Below, one piece after another: positions 1 to 8,693 of a stretch of DNA of 64,000 nt. Origin of the DNA: Bacteroidales bacterium (GTDB lineage Bacteria > Bacteroidota > Bacteroidia > Bacteroidales > Paludibacteraceae); contig DUQG01000003.1 of assembly GCA_012837935.1 (NCBI GenBank), positions 91,408-155,407 of the forward strand, given 5' to 3'. The stretch's first letter is position 1. Every line of letters begins with the position of its first letter. The position numbers were made by a program, and so were the translations under genes. A model generated the notes under the pieces. The model was not told the DNA's origin, did not search any database, and saw only the letters and a program-made list of their open reading frames with translations.

Positions 1-99
1 TTTGCTTGATTAGCTGATTAGTTAATTAGTTATTTAATTCGCTAACTCAATTAGCTTTTTTTGATAGTGTCAAAACACTATCATCATTAATTTTATACT

Positions 100-1101
100 A
101 TGCAATACACCCCTAATCCCGAAAGATATAAAAACTCTGTCGGATACAATTATTGTGGAAAAAGCGGACTGCAACTGCCAAGAATTTCACTTGGACTTTG
201 GCATAATTTCGGTGATGTAAATGACCAGAATGAAGCCAAAAAAATGCTGTTCACGGCATTTGACAATGGAATTACACACTTTGACTTAGCAAATAATTAC
301 GGTACACCTTTCGGAAGTGCCGAAATAAATTTTGGTAAGTTTCTGAAAAACGACTTTGCACCTTACCGCGACGAGTTGATTATCAGCACCAAAGCCGGAC
401 ATCTGATGTGGGATGGTCCTTATGGTGATTGGGGTTCTCGTAAATACATCATTGCCAGTCTAAATCAAAGTCTAAAACGGATGGGATTGGACTATGTGGA
501 TATTTTCTATTCGCATAGATACGACCCTAATACACCGTTGGAAGAGACTATGAGTGCACTGTCCGATATGGTGAAACAAGGCAAAGCTCTCTACGTTGGC
601 ATTTCAAAATATCCACCTACCAAAGCTCGTGAAGCTTATCGCTTACTGCGTGAAAACGGTACACCTTGTCTTATTCATCAAGACAGATACAATCTTTTCA
701 ATCGAGATGTAGAACAGTCCATTTTCCCATTGGTAGAAGAAAAAAACATCGGTTTTATCGGATTTTCACCTTTGGCACAAGGAATGCTTAGCGACAAATA
801 CTTAGATGGAATTCCAACCAATTCACGAGCAGGACAAGAATTCGGTTTTTTGAAAAAAGAGCAAATCAAGCCTGAGAAAATAGAAAAAATCAAGCGACTC
901 AATGAGTTCGCTCAAAACCGGAAACAAACATTAGCGCAAATGGCGTTAGCGTGGTGCTTACGTGATAAGCGAGTAACTTCAGTTATCATAGGCACAAGTT
1001 CTGTGAAACAGTTGAAAGATAATATAAAGGCATTGGATAATCTGAATTTTACCGATGAAGAATTGTGGCTGATTGGGGAAATTGCAGCAGAAAGTGAATA
1101 A
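100..1101 (+). CDS. Aldo/keto reductase, YghZ/GPR-like
   Basis: NADPH-dependent aldo/keto reductase of 333 aa, most like the YghZ/L-glyceraldehyde-3-phosphate reductase branch, which reduces small aldehydes in the cytoplasm. The family tetrad is visible: Asp and Tyr in FDLANNYG (about 61-68), Lys in ISTKAGH (about 105) and His in FYSHRYDP (about 140). The C-terminal cofactor-binding stretch VIIGTSSVKQL is also present. Length is normal. The ATG lies after an inverted repeat (GATAGTGT, 4-nt loop) at about 65-85. It is monocistronic, with a repeat element rather than a gene downstream. Family assignment is firm; the physiological substrate is not. Confidence 0.9.
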   Translation: MQYTPNPERYKNSVGYNYCGKSGLQLPRISLGLWHNFGDVNDQNEAKKMLFTAFDNGITHFDLANNYGTPFGSAEINFGKFLKNDFAPYRDELIISTKAGHLMWDGPYGDWGSRKYIIASLNQSLKRMGLDYVDIFYSHRYDPNTPLEETMSALSDMVKQGKALYVGISKYPPTKAREAYRLLRENGTPCLIHQDRYNLFNRDVEQSIFPLVEEKNIGFIGFSPLAQGMLSDKYLDGIPTNSRAGQEFGFLKKEQIKPEKIEKIKRLNEFAQNRKQTLAQMALAWCLRDKRVTSVIIGTSSVKQLKDNIKALDNLNFTDEELWLIGEIAAESE

Positions 1102-1120
1102 AAGACTATTTGGGTATTTA

Positions 1121-1295
1121 TTTCGCCGTAAGCGATAAATATCAATAGCTTTTGTAAATAAAAAGAAAATATTCCCCGTAGGGGATTAACAGTCTAATTA
1201 TAGCAAATCTCTTAAAATGAACAGTCTATCCCCTACAGGGAATGGTAATTAAGGATGAACATCTCTCTATTGATATTAATTCCCTACGGGAAAAC
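1121..1295. repeat. Composite palindromic element (CCCTACGGG family), copy 1
   Basis: This non-coding stretch holds four short palindromes with the core CCGTARG/CCCTACGGG. It begins TTTCGCCGTAAGCGATA, followed by ATATCAATAG, and ends CTATTGATATTAAT followed by TCCCTACGGGAAAA, so the ends form an imperfect terminal inverted repeat. The second copy at 10212-10376 has the same order of modules. There is no coding capacity. It looks like a MITE-like or REP-composite element. Confidence 0.75.
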
Positions 1296-1334
1296 ACATA
1301 CACAACAATAATCTAGTATTCCAGAAAATCACGG

Positions 1335-2291
1335 ATGAGTTCTAACAAAACACGAGCAGGAAGAAATCAAACACTAACTCTAACTGACAATGAGCGAAAA
1401 GAGTTAGCACGCAAACTCTATTATCCAACTAAAAATCAAGCCTTAAAGCTGGATGCAATTTTAAATAAAACGGTAGTTGCCGATTTATTTGAAGTACTTG
1501 ATTTTTTGCCGGAAAGTTTTGCCGATCTGATTATTCTAGATCCACCTTACAATCTCAGTCGAGATTTTCATGGTTTTAAATTCAAATCTACCGATAACGA
1601 ATCTTATCTCAACTATCTGCAATCCTGGTTCCCTAAAATTCTAAAATGTCTAAAACCGAACGGTTCGCTCTATATCTGTGGCGACTGGAAAAGTACAGCA
1701 GCTTTGCAGCAAGTGATGAGCGAGCACCTGACTATTCTCAATCGAATTACATGGCAACGAGAAAAAGGACGCGGCGCTAAATCCAACTGGAAAAATGCGA
1801 TGGAAGACATTTGGTTTGGGGTAAATAATCCGAGCGACTACTACTTCGATGTGGAAGCCGTGAAAATGAAGCGTCAAGTTATTGCGCCCTATAAAAAAGA
1901 TGGAAAACCGAAAGACTGGGAAGAAACCGAAGAAGGAAATTTCCGAATTACCCATCCTTCCAATTTTTGGGATGATATTACAGTGCCGTTCTGGTCAATG
2001 CCTGAAAACACCGACCACCCCACTCAAAAACCGGAAAAACTAATAGCGAAACTTATTCTTGCCAGTTGCACCGAAAACGGTGTTGTCTTTGACCCGTTTC
2101 TGGGTTCCGGCACCACTTCGGTAGTTGCCAAAAAACTAAAACGCAATTTTGTCGGCATAGAGATGAATGAAGAATATGCGCTTTGGGCTGAGAAAAGATT
2201 AGAAAGAAGTGAAGAAAATCCTGAAATTCAAGGTTATGCAAATGGTGTGTTTTGGGAAAGAAACACTTTAATATCCAGAAATAAACGTTAA
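1335..2291 (+). CDS. Orphan site-specific DNA methyltransferase (beta-class, DPPY)
   Basis: A 318-aa S-adenosylmethionine-dependent DNA amino-methyltransferase. Motif IV is LDPPYNLS at about residue 70. The SAM-binding motif I, FDPFLGSGTTSV, comes near the C terminus (about 255), preceded by HPTQKP. This order (IV before I) is the beta group, which contains N6-adenine and N4-cytosine enzymes. DPPY fits either, with adenine more usual. No restriction endonuclease gene is adjacent: the neighbours are an aldo/keto reductase and the convergent hydrogenase operon. It is therefore a solitary methylase or the remains of a restriction-modification pair. The target sequence cannot be read from the protein. 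Confidence 0.9.
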   Translation: MSSNKTRAGRNQTLTLTDNERKELARKLYYPTKNQALKLDAILNKTVVADLFEVLDFLPESFADLIILDPPYNLSRDFHGFKFKSTDNESYLNYLQSWFPKILKCLKPNGSLYICGDWKSTAALQQVMSEHLTILNRITWQREKGRGAKSNWKNAMEDIWFGVNNPSDYYFDVEAVKMKRQVIAPYKKDGKPKDWEETEEGNFRITHPSNFWDDITVPFWSMPENTDHPTQKPEKLIAKLILASCTENGVVFDPFLGSGTTSVVAKKLKRNFVGIEMNEEYALWAEKRLERSEENPEIQGYANGVFWERNTLISRNKR

Positions 2292-2300
2292 ATAAAAAAA

Positions 2301-2330
2301 CAAAGGAATCTGCAATTGCAGATTCCTTTG
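2301..2330. terminator. Bidirectional terminator between methyltransferase and hydC
   Basis: A perfect 30-bp palindrome (arms CAAAGGAATCTGCAA). On the minus strand it is followed by seven T, so it is best placed to end the hydrogenase operon. It also sits 10 nt after the methyltransferase stop codon. Confidence 0.9.
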
Positions 2331-2353
2331 TTATAAATAAAATACGAGACGAA

Positions 2354-2899
2354 TTATTTATATTCATCCAGAATTTTCTTTACTCCATCCGGCGACACCC
2401 GACCATACACTTTTTCGCCTACCATTACTACCGGTGCTAATCCACAAGCACCTACGCAGCGTAAGCAGCTGATAGAAAACTTCTTATCAGGTGTAGTCTC
2501 TCCTACTCCAATCTTCAATTCCTTTTTTAATTCATCTAAAACTTTCTCCGCACCGCGCACATAGCACGCAGTTCCCATACAGACAGAAATAGGATGTTCG
2601 CCTTTCGGCTTCATCGTGAAGAAAGAATAAAACGTAACTATCCCGTACACGTGAGCTGCCGAAACGCCTAGTACACAAGCTATAACTTCCTGAACTTCAG
2701 CCGGTAAATAACCGAAAGTTGACTGTGTTTCATGCAAGATATTAATGATTTCACCTTGGTCGTTATTATAAGATTCACATATTTCTCTGATTTTTTGAAT
2801 TTTATCATCAGACAGTTTATGCTTAACCTCTACTTTATCTTTTTCAGAAGGAGTATATTTCACCCCTTCTTTTGCTTCTGTTAATGTCTTTGGAATCAT
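2354..2899 (-). CDS. hydC: Electron-bifurcating [FeFe]-hydrogenase subunit C (NuoE-like)
   Basis: A 181-aa NuoE/24-kDa-type thioredoxin-fold [2Fe-2S] subunit. The four ligands are visible: CMGTAC...C in the first half of the fold (CMGTACYVRG) and SCLRCVGACGLAP in the second. The N-terminal third is helical, as in NuoE proteins. With HydA and HydB it should form the cytoplasmic trimer that couples H2 to NAD(H) and ferredoxin. It is the last gene of the minus-strand operon, 38 nt after hydA, and is followed by a strong terminator at 2301-2330. Confidence 0.93.
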   Translation of the reverse strand: MIPKTLTEAKEGVKYTPSEKDKVEVKHKLSDDKIQKIREICESYNNDQGEIINILHETQSTFGYLPAEVQEVIACVLGVSAAHVYGIVTFYSFFTMKPKGEHPISVCMGTACYVRGAEKVLDELKKELKIGVGETTPDKKFSISCLRCVGACGLAPVVMVGEKVYGRVSPDGVKKILDEYK

Positions 2900-2937
2900 A
2901 TTATTTGTTTTTTTCAGATTATCAAAATACTTCCCTT

Positions 2938-4710
2938 TTAATGATGAATGGTTATTTCATCGCTTTTATCATAGTAATGAATGTGAAGCAATTCATGTGC
3001 TTTTTCACTACCGGGTGCACCTAAAAACTCATCGTACAATTTTTTGATATACGGGTTCTCATGTGATTTACGAATCACTTTCTGCTCGTCTTCAGAATAA
3101 ATGGCTTTGGCTCTTGCCGCCAAAATCTCGCTATGCCCGTGATGGAACGGCTGACCCGCACCTCCGATGCAACCGCCCGGACAAGCCATAATTTCAATAG
3201 CATGATATTTTGAGCGTCCGGCTCGTACTTCATCCAGTAGTTTTCGTGCATTTCCAAGTCCATGTGCAATACCAATATTAATAGGTAATCCATCAAAATC
3301 AATGGTTGCAGAGCGAATACCTTCTATACCTCGAAGTTCATGGAACTCAATTTTATCTAATGATTTTCCGGTAAACACTTCGTAAGCAGTACGACATGCG
3401 GCTTCAATTACGCCACCTGTATTACCAAAGATAATCGCAGCTCCGGTTGATTCGCCTAATGGTGTGTCAAAATCCTCGTCCGGCAAATCATGGAAATCAA
3501 TATTGGCTTGTTTGATAAATTGAGCCAATTCACGTGTAGTCATTGAGTAATCCACATCCGGATTTCCGTCCACTTTGAACTCATCACGTTGACATTCGTA
3601 TTTTTTTGCCAAGCAAGGCATAACAGAAACCACAATTAAATCTTTACGATTTACTCCAATTTTATCTGCAAAATAGGTTTTAGCAATAGCACCAAACATT
3701 TGTTGAGGAGATTTAGCTGTTGACGGCACATCCAATAAATCGGGGAAGTTATGTTCAAAGAAATTAACCCATCCCGGACAACAAGAAGTCAAAATAGGTA
3801 ATTTTACATTCTTATCGCCAGCCAAATGAGCTTTCAGCCTACCCAAAAGTTCAGTTCCTTCTTCCATAATGGTTAAATCCGCCGCGAAATCGGTATCAAA
3901 CACATAATCAAATCCTAAACGTCGCAATGCGGCTGCCATTTTTCCGGTAACTAGTGTTCCCGGCGCCAAGCCGAATTCTTCGCCCAATGCAGCACGAACC
4001 GAAGGCGCTGTTTGCACTACAACCGTTTTATTCAGGTCACTCAAAGCTCTCAACACCTCGCTAGTATGATTAACTTCCGATAAAGCTCCGGTAGGACACA
4101 CAGCCACGCACTGTCCGCAATAGGTACAAGGCGAATCTATTAAGTCCATTTCAAAAGCAGGTGCAACCACCGACATAAATCCGCGATTCACGGCATTAAG
4201 TGCGCCTACAGTTTGTACTTCGTTACACATCATTTCGCAGCGGCGACACATAATACATTTATCCACATCACGAATAATGGATGGGGAAGTATCTTTCCGA
4301 TAAGTTGATTTCTCGCCCATATACGGTATATCTCTGATACCAAACTGTTTTGCCAGCGTTTGAAGTTCGCAATCACCGGATTTGGCACAGACTAAACAAT
4401 CAAACGGGTGGTCGGATACAATAAGTTTCATAACCGTTGTCCTTGCATTTAGCACGCGAGTACTATTGGTGCGAATAACCATTCCATCCGTAGCTTCGGT
4501 AATACACGAAGGCGCTAAATTTCGCCTACCTTGTACTTCTACTACACAAATACGGCAACCGCCGGGCTTATTTTCAATATTCATATTGTGAAGTTCCATG
4601 TGACACAGCGTTGGAATTTCAATTCCCGCTTTACGAGCTGCTTCCAGAATTGTAGCACCTTTTTCTACCTGAACTTCTTTGTTATCAATTGTTAATTTTA
4701 TTTTTTCCAT
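2938..4710 (-). CDS. hydA: [FeFe]-hydrogenase catalytic subunit, NADH-dependent bifurcating type
   Basis: The catalytic subunit, 590 aa. Domains in order: N-terminal [2Fe-2S] ferredoxin fold (Cys36, 52, 55, 69); His-Cys [4Fe-4S] site HPFDCLVCAKSGDC (101-114); two [4Fe-4S] clusters (CIMCRRCEMMC, 152-162; CTYCGQCVAVC, 195-205); and the H-cluster domain. All H-cluster motifs are canonical: TSCCPGW with proton-relay Cys310 and ligand Cys311, MPCLAKK (Cys366) and EIMACPGGCIGG (Cys510, Cys514). A short-subunit domain is fused at the C terminus. Length fits the group with HydB/HydC partners; it lacks the extra C-terminal [2Fe-2S] domain of the longer Thermotoga protein. It should be an active H2-producing or H2-oxidising enzyme. 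Maturases HydEFG are not in the window. Confidence 0.96.
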   Translation of the reverse strand: MEKIKLTIDNKEVQVEKGATILEAARKAGIEIPTLCHMELHNMNIENKPGGCRICVVEVQGRRNLAPSCITEATDGMVIRTNSTRVLNARTTVMKLIVSDHPFDCLVCAKSGDCELQTLAKQFGIRDIPYMGEKSTYRKDTSPSIIRDVDKCIMCRRCEMMCNEVQTVGALNAVNRGFMSVVAPAFEMDLIDSPCTYCGQCVAVCPTGALSEVNHTSEVLRALSDLNKTVVVQTAPSVRAALGEEFGLAPGTLVTGKMAAALRRLGFDYVFDTDFAADLTIMEEGTELLGRLKAHLAGDKNVKLPILTSCCPGWVNFFEHNFPDLLDVPSTAKSPQQMFGAIAKTYFADKIGVNRKDLIVVSVMPCLAKKYECQRDEFKVDGNPDVDYSMTTRELAQFIKQANIDFHDLPDEDFDTPLGESTGAAIIFGNTGGVIEAACRTAYEVFTGKSLDKIEFHELRGIEGIRSATIDFDGLPINIGIAHGLGNARKLLDEVRAGRSKYHAIEIMACPGGCIGGAGQPFHHGHSEILAARAKAIYSEDEQKVIRKSHENPYIKKLYDEFLGAPGSEKAHELLHIHYYDKSDEITIHH

Positions 4711-4728
4711 TTTTCATTCAATTTTAGA

Positions 4729-6549
4729 TTATTTATGTGCTAAAATTTTGGGTTCAGACTGAATGCGAATAGCATCAAATGAACATTTTGCAATACACGC
4801 ATCACAACGAATACAAAGGTCTGTATTGATGTGGTGAGCTTGGCGTTTTTCGCCTGTAATGGCATGTACAGGACAGTTGCGAAGACATGCACCGCAACCC
4901 ACACAAAGTTCTTCATCTATCACGTAGTAAGAAAGATTTTTACATTGACCGGAACGGCATTTTTTGTCCACTACGTGTTCGATATATTCTTCTTCAAAAT
5001 TTGTAAGGGTGGATAGTACCGGATTGGGTGAAGTTTGTCCCAGTCCACAAAGCGATGTGTCTTTGATAACACTACTCAAGTTTCTCAGCTTAGCCAAGTC
5101 CTCGATAGTACCTTTTCCTTGTGTAATTCTATCTAAAATTTCATATAGTCGTTTGTTTCCAATCCGACAAGGTGCACATTTTCCGCAACTTTCTTCCACT
5201 ATAAAATCCATATAGAATTTAGCAACCGAAACCATGCAGTCGTCTTCATCCATCACAATCATACCTCCCGAACCCATCATGGAACCGGCTTTCAGCAAGT
5301 TGTCATAATCTATCGGTGTATCCAAGTGTTTTTCAGTCAAACATCCACCTGAAGGTCCTCCGGTCTGAATGGCTTTGAATTTTTTGCCGCCTTTGATGCC
5401 GCCGCCGATTTCATAGATAATTTCGCGTAAAGTAATTCCCATCGGTACCTCAATCAAACCAACGTTATTGATTTTTCCTGCCAGAGCAAACACTTTTGTT
5501 CCTTTGGAATTTTCCGTTCCGATAGAAGCAAACCACTCCGCACCTTTCAAAATGATAGCCGGAATATTGGCGAATGTTTCTACGTTGTTTACATTGGTCG
5601 GTTTCCCTAAATAACCTCGCACAGAAGGGAATGGCGGTTTGTTGGTAGGTTCGCCACGTTTGCCTTCCATAGAATGGATAAGTGAAGTCTCCTCACCGCA
5701 AACAAATGCACCAGCACCATAACGAAGCCTGATTTTGAAATTAAAACCTGTACCCATGATGTTTTCTCCAAGCAAACCGAAACTTTCAGCTTGTTCAATG
5801 GCAATTTTCAGGCGTTTGATAGCCAACGGATATTCAGCACGAATATAAATCAACCCTTCATCCGAGCCGATGCAATATCCACAAATAGCCATTGCTTCGA
5901 GCACCGAGTGCGGGTCACCTTCCAAGATGGAACGATCCATAAATGCACCGGGGTCGCCCTCGTCTGCATTACAAACCACGTATTTTTTATCTGAAACGCT
6001 CTTGCGTGTAATTTCCCATTTCAATCCGGCTGGGAAACCGCCACCACCACGACCGCGAAGTTGAGATTTTTTAACTACTTCAATCGTCTCTTCGGGTGTA
6101 TATTCTGCAAGTACTTTTCCCAAAGCTTGATATGCATCGTGCGCAATGGCTTCTTCAATATTTTCCGGATCAATAAAACCGCAATTTCTCAAAGCAATAC
6201 GTAGTTGCTTTTTGTAAAAACCCATGTGTTTTGAGTCTTCCACATGTTTTTCTTTTTCCGGGTCCACATAGAGCAATCTTTCTACACGACGACCTTTTAT
6301 TACATGCTCATCAATAATTTCTTTGGCATCTTCCGGTTTTACCTCTACGTAAAAAGTATTGTCCGGCAACACATTTACAATCGGTCCTTTTTCACAAAAA
6401 CCGAAACAACCGGTACGAATAACCTGAACATCGTCTTGTAGTCTTTTCAATGCCAATTCTTTTTCCAGATTGCTTTGAATTTTTGCACTATCGGACGATT
6501 GACAACCGGTACCGCCACATACTAATATGTGCATTTTGTATTTAGACAT
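4729..6549 (-). CDS. hydB: Electron-bifurcating [FeFe]-hydrogenase subunit B (NuoF-like, FMN/NADH)
   Basis: A 606-aa flavoprotein subunit with three modules. An N-terminal thioredoxin-like [2Fe-2S] domain has CGGTGC (11-16) and TGCFGFC. A NuoF core has the FMN/NADH glycine-rich LRGRGGGGFPAGLKW segment, the NADEGDPG signature and a [4Fe-4S] site in ESCGKCAPCRIG. A C-terminal 2[4Fe-4S] ferredoxin has CVGCGACLRNC and CIRCDACIAKC. This is the usual site of NADH oxidation and, in current models, of flavin-based bifurcation. It lies 18 nt before hydA and 14 nt after the 2Fe-2S gene, so it is co-transcribed. Confidence 0.95.
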   Translation of the reverse strand: MSKYKMHILVCGGTGCQSSDSAKIQSNLEKELALKRLQDDVQVIRTGCFGFCEKGPIVNVLPDNTFYVEVKPEDAKEIIDEHVIKGRRVERLLYVDPEKEKHVEDSKHMGFYKKQLRIALRNCGFIDPENIEEAIAHDAYQALGKVLAEYTPEETIEVVKKSQLRGRGGGGFPAGLKWEITRKSVSDKKYVVCNADEGDPGAFMDRSILEGDPHSVLEAMAICGYCIGSDEGLIYIRAEYPLAIKRLKIAIEQAESFGLLGENIMGTGFNFKIRLRYGAGAFVCGEETSLIHSMEGKRGEPTNKPPFPSVRGYLGKPTNVNNVETFANIPAIILKGAEWFASIGTENSKGTKVFALAGKINNVGLIEVPMGITLREIIYEIGGGIKGGKKFKAIQTGGPSGGCLTEKHLDTPIDYDNLLKAGSMMGSGGMIVMDEDDCMVSVAKFYMDFIVEESCGKCAPCRIGNKRLYEILDRITQGKGTIEDLAKLRNLSSVIKDTSLCGLGQTSPNPVLSTLTNFEEEYIEHVVDKKCRSGQCKNLSYYVIDEELCVGCGACLRNCPVHAITGEKRQAHHINTDLCIRCDACIAKCSFDAIRIQSEPKILAHK

Positions 6550-6563
6550 AATATTCCTCCTTT

Positions 6564-6956
6564 CTATTTAATTGTTTCATAATTCCGAGGAATAATTCCG
6601 TCAACAAACTCGCCGTCTTTGATGTATTTTTCAATAATCTCATCGGCTTTTTTTGTATCCACGTAGCCAAAAACTACCGGATCCTTGTCCTTTAGTGTGA
6701 TTTCTACAGTAGGCTCAGCAAAACAATATCCCATGCAGCCAGTCTGAGTAACCACTGCTTCAATACCGCGTTTGTCCAGTTCTACTACAAAAAACTCCAT
6801 AACTTCTTTTGCTCCGGACGCAATACCACAGGTTGCCATAGCCACTTTTACCTGTACAAGGTCTTCGGCACGGCTGGCTTTGTCTCGCAAGCTCACTTTG
6901 GATTTAACATTTTCTTGCATCCGCTTGAGGTCTGCTAAGGTCTTGATTTTATTCAT
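6564..6956 (-). CDS. Thioredoxin-like (2Fe-2S) ferredoxin-domain protein
   Basis: A 130-aa protein related to the N-terminal domain of HydB and to NuoE. Only three cysteines are seen in the cluster region: Cys43 in ATCGIASGA, and Cys74 and Cys78 in TGCMGYC. The usual second ligand of the first pair is Ser/Ala here. Proteins of this type are regularly encoded just upstream of hydB in fermentative anaerobes. It may carry a three-Cys cluster or act structurally in assembly or electron relay. It is 14 nt from hydB. Confidence 0.85.
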   Translation of the reverse strand: MNKIKTLADLKRMQENVKSKVSLRDKASRAEDLVQVKVAMATCGIASGAKEVMEFFVVELDKRGIEAVVTQTGCMGYCFAEPTVEITLKDKDPVVFGYVDTKKADEIIEKYIKDGEFVDGIIPRNYETIK

Positions 6957-7014
6957 AATTTCAATGATATTAAATAATTAGTTAATTATATTTTTCATTT
7001 TCAATTCTTATTTT

Positions 7015-7581
7015 CTAACACAAAAAACCGGTTTTATTTCTCTTTGTAAAAAGCTCTTTTAGATTTTCGTTGATAAAAGACTTTATTGCTTGCATCATTT
7101 CTGCATTGCTCAAATCATCTATCCCTTCCTCTAAAAGCATTTGCGTACTTATTTCAAAATTTTCATTATCCAATTGATAGATAAATGAGATATTAATTTC
7201 CGGATTGGCACTAAAAAGCAAGGTCAAGTAACCACCCAAATCCCCTAATGGAATACAATCGGGATGATTTGTTCGGTAATTGGCTATAATCTCTGTTCCG
7301 CTTCCGAGTCCGGATTTTATCTCTACACTGCCTCCCGTTTGCTCGCTCGTCATTTTCAAAAACGGTATTCCCAATCCCACTTTTCTGGTTGTTCGGGAAG
7401 TAAAAAACGGGTCGGAAAGTTTCTTAACCGTGAGTTCACTCATCCCCGAGCCATCATCTTTTACCGAAAACGAGAGCGTGAAATCATCGTTGTTTTCCAA
7501 AAATTCAATTTCAATGTTTTTTGCCTCAGCTCGAATAGAATTTTGGACAATATCCATCATGTGCATTGCTAAATCAACCAT
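7015..7581 (-). CDS. GHKL ATPase-domain protein (histidine-kinase-like, no DHp domain)
   Basis: A 188-aa protein with a HATPase_c fold: N box DIVQNSIRAEA (about 10-20), G1 box DDGSGM (about 41) and G2 box GLGIPFLK (about 69). The His-containing dimerisation domain and sensor parts of a true sensor kinase are absent. The C-terminal 80 residues are a separate small domain. Such free-standing ATPase proteins accompany hydrogenase-regulatory clusters of Clostridia and related fermenters. A role in phosphorylating, or sequestering, a partner such as the PHP/DRTGG proteins is inference. It overlaps the PHP gene upstream by 8 nt. Confidence 0.85.
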   Translation of the reverse strand: MVDLAMHMMDIVQNSIRAEAKNIEIEFLENNDDFTLSFSVKDDGSGMSELTVKKLSDPFFTSRTTRKVGLGIPFLKMTSEQTGGSVEIKSGLGSGTEIIANYRTNHPDCIPLGDLGGYLTLLFSANPEINISFIYQLDNENFEISTQMLLEEGIDDLSNAEMMQAIKSFINENLKELFTKRNKTGFLC

Positions 7582-8344
7582 GCTGCTCTCTCTTTTTTAC
7601 TTCAACCATTGAAATAGTTTTTATTCTTTCGGAATTTTCAAATGCCTCCACAAAACATTCCCAACTTAACTCCTTCATCAAAAATTCCGTGTAAACTTTC
7701 CCAATATCTTCCACGTAATGCGCATCCGAACTTTGAATAAAAACTTTATTAGCCAAACGTGGATATTTTTTAATAATCTCCTCTTTTGTGGTTCGCCATG
7801 AAACCTCCAGTGCATTGTATTTTAAGTCAAAAGGTATAAATCCAAGCTGACTAAAAACGCTGTTTTTACTTCTATCAATATGCGCAGGAATAAAAACTCC
7901 GCCGATTGAAAGCACTTTCTCGGCAACTTCCTCCAAATCTGCATTTATCGCTGCAATCAAGGCTTTCTCTTCCTCATATATAATATTGTCATTTTCATCC
8001 ACAGCCACCTGAAATCCGAATAATGAAGTATCGTTTTTGATTGGCGGTAATTTTTCATCCAAATATTGCTGAAACTCATCCAGCGCATCTAAATTTGGGA
8101 AAAGTGCCAAGCTATGCACCTCTTCCTGCGTATTAACTTCGCAACCGCCAATAACCAAAAGGTTGTTTTTTGCACCTAATTCAATGCAAACTCTCACATT
8201 GCGTGTGGAATTGTGGTCCGTAATAGCTATCAAATCCAAACCTTTTTCTTTCGCTCGTGCAATGATGTTTCTTGGACTCATATCCAAATCACCGCAAGGC
8301 GAAAGACAGGTGTGAATGTGAAGGTCTGCCTTGAACGGATGCAT
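7574..8344 (-). CDS. PHP-domain metal-dependent phosphoesterase
   Basis: A 256-aa PHP-superfamily protein. Metal-binding motifs are visible: DLHIHTCLSPCGD at the N terminus, ITDHNS (about 41), GCEVNT (about 67), PAHIDR in the middle and SSDAHYVED near the C terminus. It is predicted to be a cytoplasmic metallophosphoesterase. In this context (DRTGG proteins, free HATPase proteins, hydrogenase) it is probably part of a hydrogenase-linked signalling module, possibly hydrolysing a phosphorylated protein or small signal. The substrate is unknown. It is separated from the DRTGG gene by a single base. Confidence 0.88.
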   Translation of the reverse strand: MHPFKADLHIHTCLSPCGDLDMSPRNIIARAKEKGLDLIAITDHNSTRNVRVCIELGAKNNLLVIGGCEVNTQEEVHSLALFPNLDALDEFQQYLDEKLPPIKNDTSLFGFQVAVDENDNIIYEEEKALIAAINADLEEVAEKVLSIGGVFIPAHIDRSKNSVFSQLGFIPFDLKYNALEVSWRTTKEEIIKKYPRLANKVFIQSSDAHYVEDIGKVYTEFLMKELSWECFVEAFENSERIKTISMVEVKKREQHG

Positions 8345-8345
8345 T

Positions 8346-8693
8346 TTATTTCATTTTCAGATAATTATAAAGTAAACCTGCTGTTTCAAATGCCGATTTT
8401 TTGGACGCAAGCACTACTACATCCTCTTCATCTGCCAATTTTAGCATTTCTTCATCCGCCGGACGCTCATCTACAATCACAATGGCACTTAGGTCTATCA
8501 ATGAAGCCACCGCAACAATGTTTTTATGAATTTGTGAAGTTACCCAAACCATTTGTGGCTGTGCTTTTCCCATCACATCGCTCAGCAAATCCGATACGTA
8601 AGCAGATACGACCTCTTTATCGAGCAAACTTTTACCTGCCAAGCAGTCGAACTGTAAGTCTTCAATCAGTTCACTCAACTTCTTTTTCTCCAT
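8346..8693 (-). CDS. DRTGG-domain protein, paralogue 1
   Basis: A 115-aa single-domain protein of the DRTGG/CBS-linked family. It has the pattern seen in these proteins: an acidic N-terminal helix, AYVSDLLSDVMGKA (about 50-63), then a Rossmann-like half ending VVVLASKKSAFETAGLLYNY. It is clearly paralogous to the product of 10841-11182 (same length, order and SDLMSDVL segment). DRTGG domains are thought to bind ligands, but this one's is unknown. Its start lies 23 nt inside the end of the upstream hydrogenase-like gene, indicating translational coupling. Confidence 0.85.
   Translation of the reverse strand: MEKKKLSELIEDLQFDCLAGKSLLDKEVVSAYVSDLLSDVMGKAQPQMVWVTSQIHKNIVAVASLIDLSAIVIVDERPADEEMLKLADEEDVVVLASKKSAFETAGLLYNYLKMK

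Noticed and set aside
64..85. GATAGTGT...ACACTATC hairpin as a terminator
   Set aside because: The T run is on the wrong side (before the stem on the plus strand), so it does not fit a rho-independent terminator on either strand.
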